Assembly: GCA_028285685.1 (NCBI GenBank)
Contig: JANQOR010000027.1
Span: 62,001-126,000 of the forward strand
DNA length: 64,000 bases
Origin: Cyclobacteriaceae bacterium
GTDB lineage: Bacteria > Bacteroidota > Bacteroidia > Cytophagales > Cyclobacteriaceae
Reading direction: 5' to 3'
In this document: one piece after another, positions 1 to 6,654 of the stretch
How the letters are laid out: each line of letters starts with the position of its first letter
How positions within the stretch are numbered: position 1 is the stretch's first letter
Notes under the pieces: model-generated
Database searches by the model: none
What the model was told of the DNA's origin: nothing
The model's input: only the letters and a program-made list of their open reading frames with translations
Translations under genes and position numbers: made by a program

Positions 1-1
1 T

Positions 2-349
2 CTTTTGGAAATCAAAGCGTATCAAAAATTCATCAATGATTCGTTTTGGCTGATAGCACCCTTCAAGGTACGGGATGAAGGAGTGATCAGAAGTACGCTC
101 CAGGTTGAAAATGGTCGGGGACTCTTGGTTACTTATTCGTCAGGTGGACTGACTCCCGGAGACAGTTATTTGTGGATCATTGATAATAGAGGTTTCCCAA
201 TTGCCTGGAGGCTATGGACCTCAAACATTCCAATTGGAGGTCTGGAATTAAGCTGGTCAGGATGGGTAAAAATGAATGAGGTGTGGTTTTCAACTTCGCA
301 CGATGGAAAAATGACCACCGTCCCTGTAGAAGTTCATTCAGTAAGGTGA
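2..349 (+). CDS. Unknown protein, C-terminal part (cut by window edge)
   Basis: The reading frame is already open at base 2, so this is the 3' end of a longer gene; the TTG at base 5 is not a convincing start. About 114 residues are visible, rich in Trp and Gly (motifs such as TPGDSYLW and WTSNIPIGG) and ending in HSVR. No catalytic motif is seen and I cannot name a function. The stop overlaps the 3' end of the convergent aroA by about 12 bases. Confidence 0.6.
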   Translation, partial: LLEIKAYQKFINDSFWLIAPFKVRDEGVIRSTLQVENGRGLLVTYSSGGLTPGDSYLWIIDNRGFPIAWRLWTSNIPIGGLELSWSGWVKMNEVWFSTSHDGKMTTVPVEVHSVR

Positions 350-1579
350 AATTTTAACGCCTGTCTTCTTGACTTCTTCCCAAAAGCCTGGATATGATTT
401 TCTGACTACTGTGGGTTCTTTAATGACTACATTCATCAATTGGCATAAGGGGGCGAACGCCAAAGCCATTCGATGATCTTCATAAGTGTCAATCTGCACG
501 GACTCTGGTAAAATCAAAGTAGGCACTAATTGCCAGGAATCTTTCTTTTCGATCAGATCTGCTCCAATCTTGTTTAGCTCATTTTTCATTGCAACTATTC
601 GATTCGTCTCCTTGATTTTCAAACTCTCAAGGCCTGTAAAGTCGACAAGAATTTGTTTTACTGCTGCAACCACCATGATCGTTTGCGCGAGATCAGGGCA
701 ATCACGTAGGTCTAACTTCGTCGGTTTAACATCAAGATCTTTCTTGGTCAAGCGGATCTTTCCATTTTCAAATTCTGTAACAACACCAAAATTGAACATG
801 ATTTCTGCAATCTTCATGTCGCCCTGCGATGAGTAGGTTCGAAGACGAGGAATAGTCAAGCTACTTTTCTCATCGTTGGACAAGGCAATAAAACTATACC
901 AGTAGCTGGCGCTCGACCAATCACCTTCAATGGTGTAATCTCTCAGCGCATAGTCTCCCGACAGATACTTTCCTTTTTTGACGGATATTATGTTCTTGTT
1001 CCATTTACTTTCCACACCAAAGGCCAGCATCAGATCCCGAGTCATTTCTATGTAGGGCTTACTGAAAATCTCTGAAGTAAGCTCAATTTGAAGACCCTTC
1101 TGGAGAGCCGGGGCGATCATCAAGAGGGCACTGATGAACTGACTACTGACATTGCCGGGAATCGAGATTTTGTTCGCTTTTTGCTTGGCAAACTCCTTGA
1201 TTTTCAGTGGCGGATACCCAGCTTCCTCAAGATATTCAATATCAGCCCCAATTTCTCTTAGCGCGTTGACCAGATGTCCAATTGGTCGCTCTTTCATCCG
1301 CTCTGAGCCTGTGATTGTACATTCTTTTTTCCCAATTGCAAGGTAGGCGGTCAGAAATCGCATTGTTGTGCCCGCATCGATTACATCCCAGACTCTCCTG
1401 TTCTTTTGCAAGAGCACATTCATCGTTCGGGTATCCTGAGCATCGGACAAATTTTTCAAAACGATCTTTTCGCCCGATAAGGCTTTTATCATAAGTGCTC
1501 GGTTGCTTTCGCTTTTTGACGGAGAAACCTTCACTTCACCCATTAGGCGGCCAGCGTATTTGTTTAATAAGTAGTGCAA
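338..1579 (-). CDS. aroA: 3-phosphoshikimate 1-carboxyvinyltransferase (EPSP synthase)
   Basis: EPSP synthase transfers the enolpyruvyl group of PEP to shikimate-3-phosphate, the sixth step of chorismate synthesis in the cytoplasm. The 413-residue protein has the family length. It shows PSKSESNRA (about residues 20-27) and DAGTTMRF (68-75), the substrate-binding loops, and near the C-terminus ETNRI and EDHRMALAFAP. The only in-frame start is TTG at 1579, with a stop three codons upstream; the next Met is residue 13, just before the conserved PSKS motif, so TTG is preferred. It lies on the same strand as aroB, with a small plus-strand gene between them, so the two pathway genes are clustered but not tightly coupled. 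Confidence 0.95.
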   Translation of the reverse strand: MHYLLNKYAGRLMGEVKVSPSKSESNRALMIKALSGEKIVLKNLSDAQDTRTMNVLLQKNRRVWDVIDAGTTMRFLTAYLAIGKKECTITGSERMKERPIGHLVNALREIGADIEYLEEAGYPPLKIKEFAKQKANKISIPGNVSSQFISALLMIAPALQKGLQIELTSEIFSKPYIEMTRDLMLAFGVESKWNKNIISVKKGKYLSGDYALRDYTIEGDWSSASYWYSFIALSNDEKSSLTIPRLRTYSSQGDMKIAEIMFNFGVVTEFENGKIRLTKKDLDVKPTKLDLRDCPDLAQTIMVVAAVKQILVDFTGLESLKIKETNRIVAMKNELNKIGADLIEKKDSWQLVPTLILPESVQIDTYEDHRMALAFAPLCQLMNVVIKEPTVVRKSYPGFWEEVKKTGVKISPY

Positions 1580-1651
1580 AAGTTGTTACGGGTAAAAATG
1601 ATGAACAATATTCCAACTTTTTTCGTTAATAACTAGTCTTTTAAAGGTATT

Positions 1652-1813
1652 ATGTCAACATCAAAAACAATAGGAGCGATTCTTGTTTCAGTTCTACTGG
1701 GAGCCGTTACTTTCTTTATTGCATCACCAAAGAAGATCACTAAAAAGAAAGAAAAAGAGGTTTCTGAGCCACTGGAGGGGAATTCCAATGCCAAGGAGAA
1801 CTTGTTTATATAA
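1652..1813 (+). CDS. Small single-pass membrane protein (53 aa)
   Basis: A short ORF, ATG at 1652 and TAA at 1811-1813. It encodes 53 residues: a hydrophobic segment (about residues 7-25), then a very basic stretch (KKITKKKEKE) and an acidic/polar tail. This is the layout of a one-pass inner-membrane protein. It sits between the two minus-strand aro genes and its stop overlaps the 3' end of aroB by 8 bases. No family is recognised. The hydrophobic-then-basic pattern and good codon use argue that it is real, but it could be a chance ORF. Confidence 0.5.
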   Translation: MSTSKTIGAILVSVLLGAVTFFIASPKKITKKKEKEVSEPLEGNSNAKENLFI

Positions 1814-2843
1814 GTTCCTGGTACGCCGACAATGATTTTTTAACCATTGCAAGGCTCACGTTCACGTCGTATTCACAATTTCCAATTCCATTAAGTAACG
1901 AAAAATTGATTCCTCTGGAATCGTTTTTTTTGTCCTGGAGGAGGTAGTTTATAAGCTCTTCCAAGGTGGGTAGTGCTGTCGGAATTGTAAAGTTTGAGAC
2001 AATAAAGTCCCTTATTTGAGCAAAGTCCGCTTGTGACAGCCATTCTTTCTGAAGCGATAGATGACTTTCTAGAACCATTCCAATTGAGATCGCTTCTCCA
2101 TGCAAAAGCTTGTTCGGAGTCTTCATAAAGTAACTTTCTATCGCATGTCCAAGGGTATGACCAAAATTCAAAATTTTCCTGAGGCCATTTTCGGTTGGAT
2201 CAGCAGTCACCACCCTGTTTTTTATGGCAATTGATTTAGGTACAAGACTATTCCAATCTTGATCTTCGAAACTACTCTTCAGGAGCCTTGACCATTGATC
2301 TCTATCACTGATCAGTGTGTGCTTTATGACCTCACCATAACCGGACTTCATTTCACGTGAATCCAGCGTCTCAAGAAATTTCGGATTTACTATCACATGA
2401 TCCGGATCTTGGAAAAGCCCAATGTGGTTCTTTAGATCGTTAAAATCCACACCAAGCTTACCGCCAATACTTGCATCGACTTGAGATAGCAAAGTAGTTG
2501 GCATATTGACGAATTTGATTCCTCGCTTAAAAGTGCTCGCTGCAAACCCTCCAAGATCACCAATGACTCCGCCACCCAAATTTATAAGCAGTGATTTTCG
2601 TGTGAGTTTACCTGCGGTTAAAGCTGTCCAAACACTTTCGCAGGTACGCAAGGTTTTATTTTCCTCTCCACTTTTGATTTCAACTAGGGTATGCTCTGGA
2701 ATTGATAGGAGGGGTATACAACACCTTTTAGTATTTTCATCAACGAGAACCGCAACATGGTCTGGTTTCCACTTTTCAACAAGTGTTCCTAAGACATCAG
2801 AAGGTTGATCTGATACAGTTACATATGAAGGAAGCTGATCCAA
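1806..2843 (-). CDS. aroB: 3-dehydroquinate synthase
   Basis: AroB converts DAHP to 3-dehydroquinate, the second step of the shikimate pathway, using NAD and a divalent metal. The 345-residue protein shows the NAD-binding GGGVIGD (90-96), the PTTLLSQVDASIGGK block (about 115-129), GYGEVIKH, and the metal-binding NFGHTLGHAIE and LLHGEA histidines. The start is TTG at 2843, because no in-frame ATG precedes the conserved core. It probably shares the intergenic region at 2844-2925 with the divergent proline dehydrogenase. Length and motifs are normal for the family. Confidence 0.95.
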   Translation of the reverse strand: MDQLPSYVTVSDQPSDVLGTLVEKWKPDHVAVLVDENTKRCCIPLLSIPEHTLVEIKSGEENKTLRTCESVWTALTAGKLTRKSLLINLGGGVIGDLGGFAASTFKRGIKFVNMPTTLLSQVDASIGGKLGVDFNDLKNHIGLFQDPDHVIVNPKFLETLDSREMKSGYGEVIKHTLISDRDQWSRLLKSSFEDQDWNSLVPKSIAIKNRVVTADPTENGLRKILNFGHTLGHAIESYFMKTPNKLLHGEAISIGMVLESHLSLQKEWLSQADFAQIRDFIVSNFTIPTALPTLEELINYLLQDKKNDSRGINFSLLNGIGNCEYDVNVSLAMVKKSLSAYQELI

Positions 2844-2899
2844 AAAAATGGTTTTGAAATTGAGATTAATTTATTGTCTTTTCGCTCGAAGGTGTTAGC

Positions 2900-2907
2900 T
2901 ATCTTTG
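2900..2907 (+). promoter_or_regulatory. Bacteroidota -7 promoter box for proline dehydrogenase
   Basis: TATCTTTG matches the Bacteroidota vegetative -7 consensus TAnnTTTG exactly. Transcription would begin about 2912-2914, roughly 13 bases before the ATG at 2926. The TTG inside this box is in frame with the gene, but being in the promoter it cannot be the translation start. Confidence 0.6.
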
Positions 2908-2925
2908 CGAGCGATTTTCAAAAAT

Positions 2926-4107
2926 ATGCAATCGGAAGCAATCAATTTTGATAATACGGAGGTAGCATTTGCCTACAAGACTAATACCGAACTTAAGCGA
3001 TCTCATTTTGTATTTTCAAGCATGAGCTATCCGTGGATGGTGAAGCTTGGTACTTTTTTTACCACGCTTGCGCTACGTGTTAAGCTTCCGATCAAAGGGC
3101 TAATCAAGAAAACACTTTTCAATCAGTTTTGTGGAGGTGAATCTATCACTGATTGTCAAACGACCATACAACTTCTAGGCACTCATAATGTCCATACAAT
3201 CCTGGACTATTCCGTCGAGGGTTTAAAAAATGAAGATGGATACAATGACGCCAAGGAAGAAGCACTCCGAGTGGTAGAATATGCGGCGCAATCCAAACAC
3301 ATTCCGTTTTGCGTATTGAAGCTTTCGGCTCTTGGGTCTACGGAGTTGATGACGAAGGCACAAAATCATGAGAAATTAAGTGAGGTGGAAAAAACCAAGC
3401 TTTACTACTGTGAGCAGCGAGTGACAGAAATTGCTCAAAGAGTGTATGATCGAGGATTGATGGTGATGATTGACGCTGAGGAGTCCTGGTTTCAGACCTA
3501 CATTGACGGAGTGGCTCAACGGTTGATGGAAAAGTTTAACATAGAGCGACCGGTTGTCTTCAATACGTTTCAACTATACCGTCATGATATTGCTGATAAA
3601 TTAAAATTTGCTTTGGCTTTGGCTACAAGTGAGGGATATTATTTGGGAGCGAAATTAGTTCGAGGGGCATATATGGAAAAAGAACGAGCTAGAGCCGATG
3701 AAATGCAATATCAATCTCCGATACACATTAATAAGGATGCTGTAGACAAAGACTATGATGAAAGTGTGAAACTTTGCATCGAAAATATAAGTCAAGTAGG
3801 GCTATGTGCTGGCACACACAATGAAGAGTCCACTAAATACATCACCGGCTTGATGGAAGAGGCAGGGTTAGCCAGGAATGATCCACGTATCTATTTCGCC
3901 CAACTACTTGGAATGAGTGATCACATTTCATTTACGCTGAGTGATGCAGGCTACAATGTAGCCAAATACGTTCCTTACGGCCCGGTGGAAAAAGTGCTAC
4001 CCTACCTTTTCAGAAGAGCTGAGGAAAACACATCTATTGCCGGACAAAGTAGTCGAGAATACCGGTTGGTGAAGCAAGAGCTAAAAAGAAGAAAAAGAAC
4101 CACATAG
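2926..4107 (+). CDS. Proline dehydrogenase
   Basis: A stand-alone FAD-dependent proline dehydrogenase (PRODH/PutA domain, TIM-barrel) that oxidises proline to pyrroline-5-carboxylate. The product is 393 residues from the ATG at 2926; a longer frame from TTG 2905 is rejected because that codon lies in the -7 box. Family motifs are KLVRGAYMEKER, the FAD/substrate-binding GTHNEES, and the C-terminal YVPYGPVEKVLPYLFRRAEEN with its conserved paired arginines. No P5C dehydrogenase domain is fused, so that step must be encoded elsewhere. Nine bases separate it from lysS, so the two are probably co-transcribed. Confidence 0.92.
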   Translation: MQSEAINFDNTEVAFAYKTNTELKRSHFVFSSMSYPWMVKLGTFFTTLALRVKLPIKGLIKKTLFNQFCGGESITDCQTTIQLLGTHNVHTILDYSVEGLKNEDGYNDAKEEALRVVEYAAQSKHIPFCVLKLSALGSTELMTKAQNHEKLSEVEKTKLYYCEQRVTEIAQRVYDRGLMVMIDAEESWFQTYIDGVAQRLMEKFNIERPVVFNTFQLYRHDIADKLKFALALATSEGYYLGAKLVRGAYMEKERARADEMQYQSPIHINKDAVDKDYDESVKLCIENISQVGLCAGTHNEESTKYITGLMEEAGLARNDPRIYFAQLLGMSDHISFTLSDAGYNVAKYVPYGPVEKVLPYLFRRAEENTSIAGQSSREYRLVKQELKRRKRTT

Positions 4108-4116
4108 AAGTTAAGT

Positions 4117-5832
4117 ATGCAACTAAGTGAACAGGAATTAGAAAGGAGGAAATCACGGGAAGAGTTGATAAAGATGGGGGTCGATCCGTACCCTGCGGCC
4201 TCTTTTGATGTCAATATCACAGCCGCGCACATCTTAAGGAATTTTGAGCGACGACCTGACGATTACACTAATATTTCGATCGCCGGCCGGTTGATGAGCC
4301 GTAGGATCATGGGGTCTGCCTCTTTTGCGGAAATTCAGGATTCATCCGGTAGAATTCAGATTTATATAAGAAGGGATGATATCTGCAACGACGATGATAA
4401 AACACTTTACAATGACATTTTCAAAAGGAAAATGGACATTGGCGACATCATTGGGATCAGAGGTTATGTTTTCAAAACACAGGTTGGTGAAATATCAATT
4501 CATGTGACGGACCTAAAGCTTCTATCAAAATCCTTGCGACCACTACCAATCGTGAAGGAAACAGAAGATGAAGAAGGAAATAAGCGACTTCATGATGCAT
4601 TTAGTGACCCGGAACAGCGTTACCGTCAACGCTATGTAGACCTTATTGTTAATCCCGAAATAAGAGAGGTTTTCATTCAACGGACCAAGTTGGTGAATTC
4701 GATTAGGGACTTCATGGCAGGGATGGGCTATCTCGAGGTTGAAACGCCCATTTTGCAACCAGTCTACGGCGGTGCTGCAGCCAAACCCTTCAAAACGCAT
4801 CACAATAAATTGGATATGACCTTGTACCTGAGGATCGCCAATGAGCTTTACCTCAAGCGCTTGATTGTCGGTGGGTACAACGGGGTATTCGAGTTTTCGA
4901 AAGACTTTAGAAACGAGGGTATGTCTCGTTTTCACAACCCTGAATTCACCCAGGTTGAGTTGTATGTGGCCTACAAGGACTACGACTGGATGATGAATAT
5001 AATGGAAGAAATGATCGAAAAGGTTGCCATGGATCTACATGGCGATACGATAGTGCAGGTTGGAGAAAATGAGATTGATTTCAAACGTCCATGGAAACGG
5101 GTGACGATGTACGAGGCGATTGAAGAGTTTACCAATATTGATATTTCTGAAATGGATGAGGCGGCGTTAAGGAAGACTGCAGTTGACCTACAGATTCCAC
5201 TCGATGACACAATGGGGAGAGGTAAGATCATCGATGAGATTTTCGGGGAAAAATGTGAACCTTATCTTATCCAGCCAACTTTTATCATTGACTATCCGGT
5301 TGAGATGTCCCCGTTGACGAAAAAGCACAGGTCCAAGGAAGGGTTGGTCGAACGATTTGAAGCCATTTGCAATGGCAAGGAGATCATGAATGCGTATTCG
5401 GAATTGAATGATCCTGTGGATCAAAGAGCACGTTTTGAGGAGCAGCTTGAGCTTGGTAAAAGAGGGGACGAGGAGGCAATGACGCTGGACGAGGATTTCT
5501 TGCGGGCACTAGAATATGGAATGCCGCCTACGGCTGGAGTCGGACTGGGCATTGATCGACTATCCATGATTATGACCAATTCAAATTCAATCCAGGATGT
5601 ATTGTTTTTCCCTCAGATGCGTCCCGAGAAGAAGGAGAAAGCCCTCGATTTGAGCGATGATCAAAAACACATTCTTTCTATGTTGGGTGGCCGAATGGAT
5701 CTCAACGAACTAAAGGAGAAGGCTGGCTTATCGAACAAAAAATGGGATAAATCTGTGAAAGGGCTAAGAGAAGCAGGGTTGGTGAATGTGGAAAAAACGG
5801 ACGAAGGCTTGTTTATCGAGAAAGGAGATTAG
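4117..5832 (+). CDS. lysS: Lysyl-tRNA synthetase (class II)
   Basis: Charges tRNA-Lys with lysine. The 571-residue protein has an N-terminal OB-fold anticodon-binding domain (about 50-145) and the class II catalytic core with motif 1 (YLEVETPIL), motif 2 ([16 protein letters not shown]) and motif 3 ([11 protein letters not shown]). After the core, about 65 extra residues (roughly 507-571) form a helical, lysine-rich extension that reads like a winged-helix unit ([26 protein letters not shown]). E. coli-type LysS ends near residue 505, so this tail is additional. Transcription probably ends at the hairpin at 6031-6057 or runs into the small-RNA region. Confidence 0.96.
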   Translation: MQLSEQELERRKSREELIKMGVDPYPAASFDVNITAAHILRNFERRPDDYTNISIAGRLMSRRIMGSASFAEIQDSSGRIQIYIRRDDICNDDDKTLYNDIFKRKMDIGDIIGIRGYVFKTQVGEISIHVTDLKLLSKSLRPLPIVKETEDEEGNKRLHDAFSDPEQRYRQRYVDLIVNPEIREVFIQRTKLVNSIRDFMAGMGYLEVETPILQPVYGGAAAKPFKTHHNKLDMTLYLRIANELYLKRLIVGGYNGVFEFSKDFRNEGMSRFHNPEFTQVELYVAYKDYDWMMNIMEEMIEKVAMDLHGDTIVQVGENEIDFKRPWKRVTMYEAIEEFTNIDISEMDEAALRKTAVDLQIPLDDTMGRGKIIDEIFGEKCEPYLIQPTFIIDYPVEMSPLTKKHRSKEGLVERFEAICNGKEIMNAYSELNDPVDQRARFEEQLELGKRGDEEAMTLDEDFLRALEYGMPPTAGVGLGIDRLSMIMTNSNSIQDVLFFPQMRPEKKEKALDLSDDQKHILSMLGGRMDLNELKEKAGLSNKKWDKSVKGLREAGLVNVEKTDEGLFIEKGD

Positions 5833-5916
5833 GCTGAAACGTCCTTTTTTTCACGGTCTATGCTAAGCCTTAATCGCTAAACTTTCTGAGGTTCTTATCT
5901 GAAGCTGTCATTGTCA

Positions 5917-5933
5917 GTATACAGCTGGTATAT
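5917..5933. promoter_or_regulatory. GTATAC-N5-GTATAT motif, copy 1
   Basis: Two GTATAC-like palindromic half-sites with spacer AGCTG, centres 11 bases apart, which is one helical turn. The same arrangement recurs at 6129-6145 and 33202-33218. This is compatible with a dimeric regulator site; the protein is unknown. Confidence 0.4.
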
Positions 5934-6057
5934 ATTCATTTTAACGAGTTCCGGAAAAGAGGAAGAGTCTTTATCATTGAAGCCTCTTCATACTTATAGC
6001 AATTGGCTTTATGGTCATTTGCAAGTAATTGGCAGCTCAAAAGAGCTGCCTTTTTTT
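5934..6057 (+). ncRNA. Candidate small RNA 1 ending in an intrinsic terminator
   Basis: The region between motif copy 1 and the terminator contains a possible AAGAGG/CCTCTT hairpin (about 5954-5986), the string CTTATAGCAATTG and the strong terminator hairpin. It has no good ORF. The 5' end is a guess, because no clear -7 box is visible. It could instead be just the 3' untranslated region of lysS. Confidence 0.3.
6031..6057 (+). terminator. Strong intrinsic terminator
   Basis: GGCAGCTC (6031-6038), loop AAAA, GAGCTGCC (6043-6050), then seven T. An 8-bp perfect GC-rich stem with a U-tract. It ends lysS read-through or a small RNA. Confidence 0.85.
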
Positions 6058-6128
6058 GTGCCAAATATTCGATAGATCCTACTTTTTGTCTCCTCGTTGT
6101 AACCAATACTCCGGAAGTTCCTAAAGTG

Positions 6129-6145
6129 GTATACAGAGAGTATAT
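6129..6145. promoter_or_regulatory. GTATAC-N5-GTATAT motif, copy 2
   Basis: Same geometry as copy 1, with spacer AGAGA, 212 bases downstream of it. It precedes the second terminator-ended unit. Confidence 0.4.
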
Positions 6146-6270
6146 CTCGAGTTTGCTTATAGCAATTGTTGAGAAGAATCAAATAGTATTGAAGTTCTTC
6201 ATAACTACTGATTTTGGTTGATCAGTAGTGATATTAATAATCAGGGCAGTCCAAAGGGCTGCCTTTTTTC
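6146..6270 (+). ncRNA. Candidate small RNA 2 (hairpin plus terminator)
   Basis: Contains CTTATAGCAATTG (6156-6168), a perfect 9-bp hairpin ACTACTGAT/ATCAGTAGT with an 8-base loop (6204-6229) and, 15 bases later, an intrinsic terminator (6245-6269). The hairpin-then-terminator layout is typical of a structured small RNA. No upstream gene needs this second terminator, because the first one lies 190 bases before it. The 5' end is not defined. Confidence 0.4.
6245..6269 (+). terminator. Intrinsic terminator
   Basis: GGCAGTCC (6245-6252), loop AAA, GGGCTGCC (6256-6263), followed by six T. The 8-bp stem contains one G-T wobble. It resembles the hairpin at 6031-6057 in stem sequence. Confidence 0.8.
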
Positions 6271-6276
6271 TTCATG

Positions 6277-6306
6277 TAAAAAACCCCACTTAATAAAAAG
6301 TGGGGT
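6277..6306 (-). terminator. Intrinsic terminator for the minus-strand receptor operon
   Basis: Read on the minus strand, ACCCCACTT and AAGTGGGGT form a 9-bp perfect stem (6298-6306 with 6283-6291) followed by a run of T (complement of 6277-6282). It lies about 95 bases past the stop of the gene at 6400-6654. Confidence 0.75.
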
Positions 6307-6399
6307 CACCTATTTTACCCTTACCAACATGTCAAATTGCTGGTCTAAAAAAGGAGAAATAACTACTTGCACTTAAACAATCTCAGCAACCGAATTGTT

Positions 6400-6654
6400 T
6401 TAGTCAATCATCTCTGAAATGGTGTAACCTTTGAAATCCATGAACCTTTGAAGTTCGTCCAGCTCAAAATTATCAGTCACGACTAGCTTCAACACCTTCT
6501 CCCAATCAAGCAGGTCAATGCTCCATCGAACGATTGCCTCATGACTGTCGAAATACCATGCAACTTTGTTAACATCATGTTGAGTCAAGATCGAGGTACA
6601 CAGAATGTGCACGTATTCTCTAACCGATTTTTGAACATGAACGGTCGCTTCCAT
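6400..6654 (-). CDS. Small hypothetical protein (84 aa) coupled to receptor gene
   Basis: ATG at 6654 overlaps the TGA of the receptor gene (TGATG), so translation is probably coupled; the TTG one codon earlier is not needed. The product has no signal peptide and no membrane segment. It is acidic, with Trp residues (KVAWYFDS, IRWSIDLLDWEKVL-like composition), and ends in an acidic FKGYTISEMID. It looks cytoplasmic. No family is recognised; a role linked to the receptor is inferred only from coupling. Confidence 0.65.
   Translation of the reverse strand: MEATVHVQKSVREYVHILCTSILTQHDVNKVAWYFDSHEAIVRWSIDLLDWEKVLKLVVTDNFELDELQRFMDFKGYTISEMID

Larger units (their letters stand above)
5833..6399. 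other. 567-base gene-free stretch with two similar terminator-ended units
   Basis: No convincing protein is encoded here. The stretch contains two copies of a GTATAC-N5-GTATAT motif (5917-5933 and 6129-6145), two copies of the 13-base string CTTATAGCAATTG (5993-6005 and 6156-6168), two related strings ATTGAAG...CTTCAT, two plus-strand terminators (6031-6057 and 6245-6269) and one minus-strand terminator (6277-6306). The motif-to-terminator distance is almost the same in both units (114 and 116 bases), which suggests a duplicated transcription unit. Confidence 0.6.

Noticed and set aside
2905-2925. TTG at 2905 as the proline dehydrogenase start
   Set aside because: The TTG is the end of a perfect TATCTTTG promoter box, so it would not be in the transcript; ATG 2926 is used.
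6003-6221. Plus-strand ORF of 72 codons after lysS
   Set aside because: It runs through an 8-bp terminator hairpin and its T-tract and has no recognisable feature.
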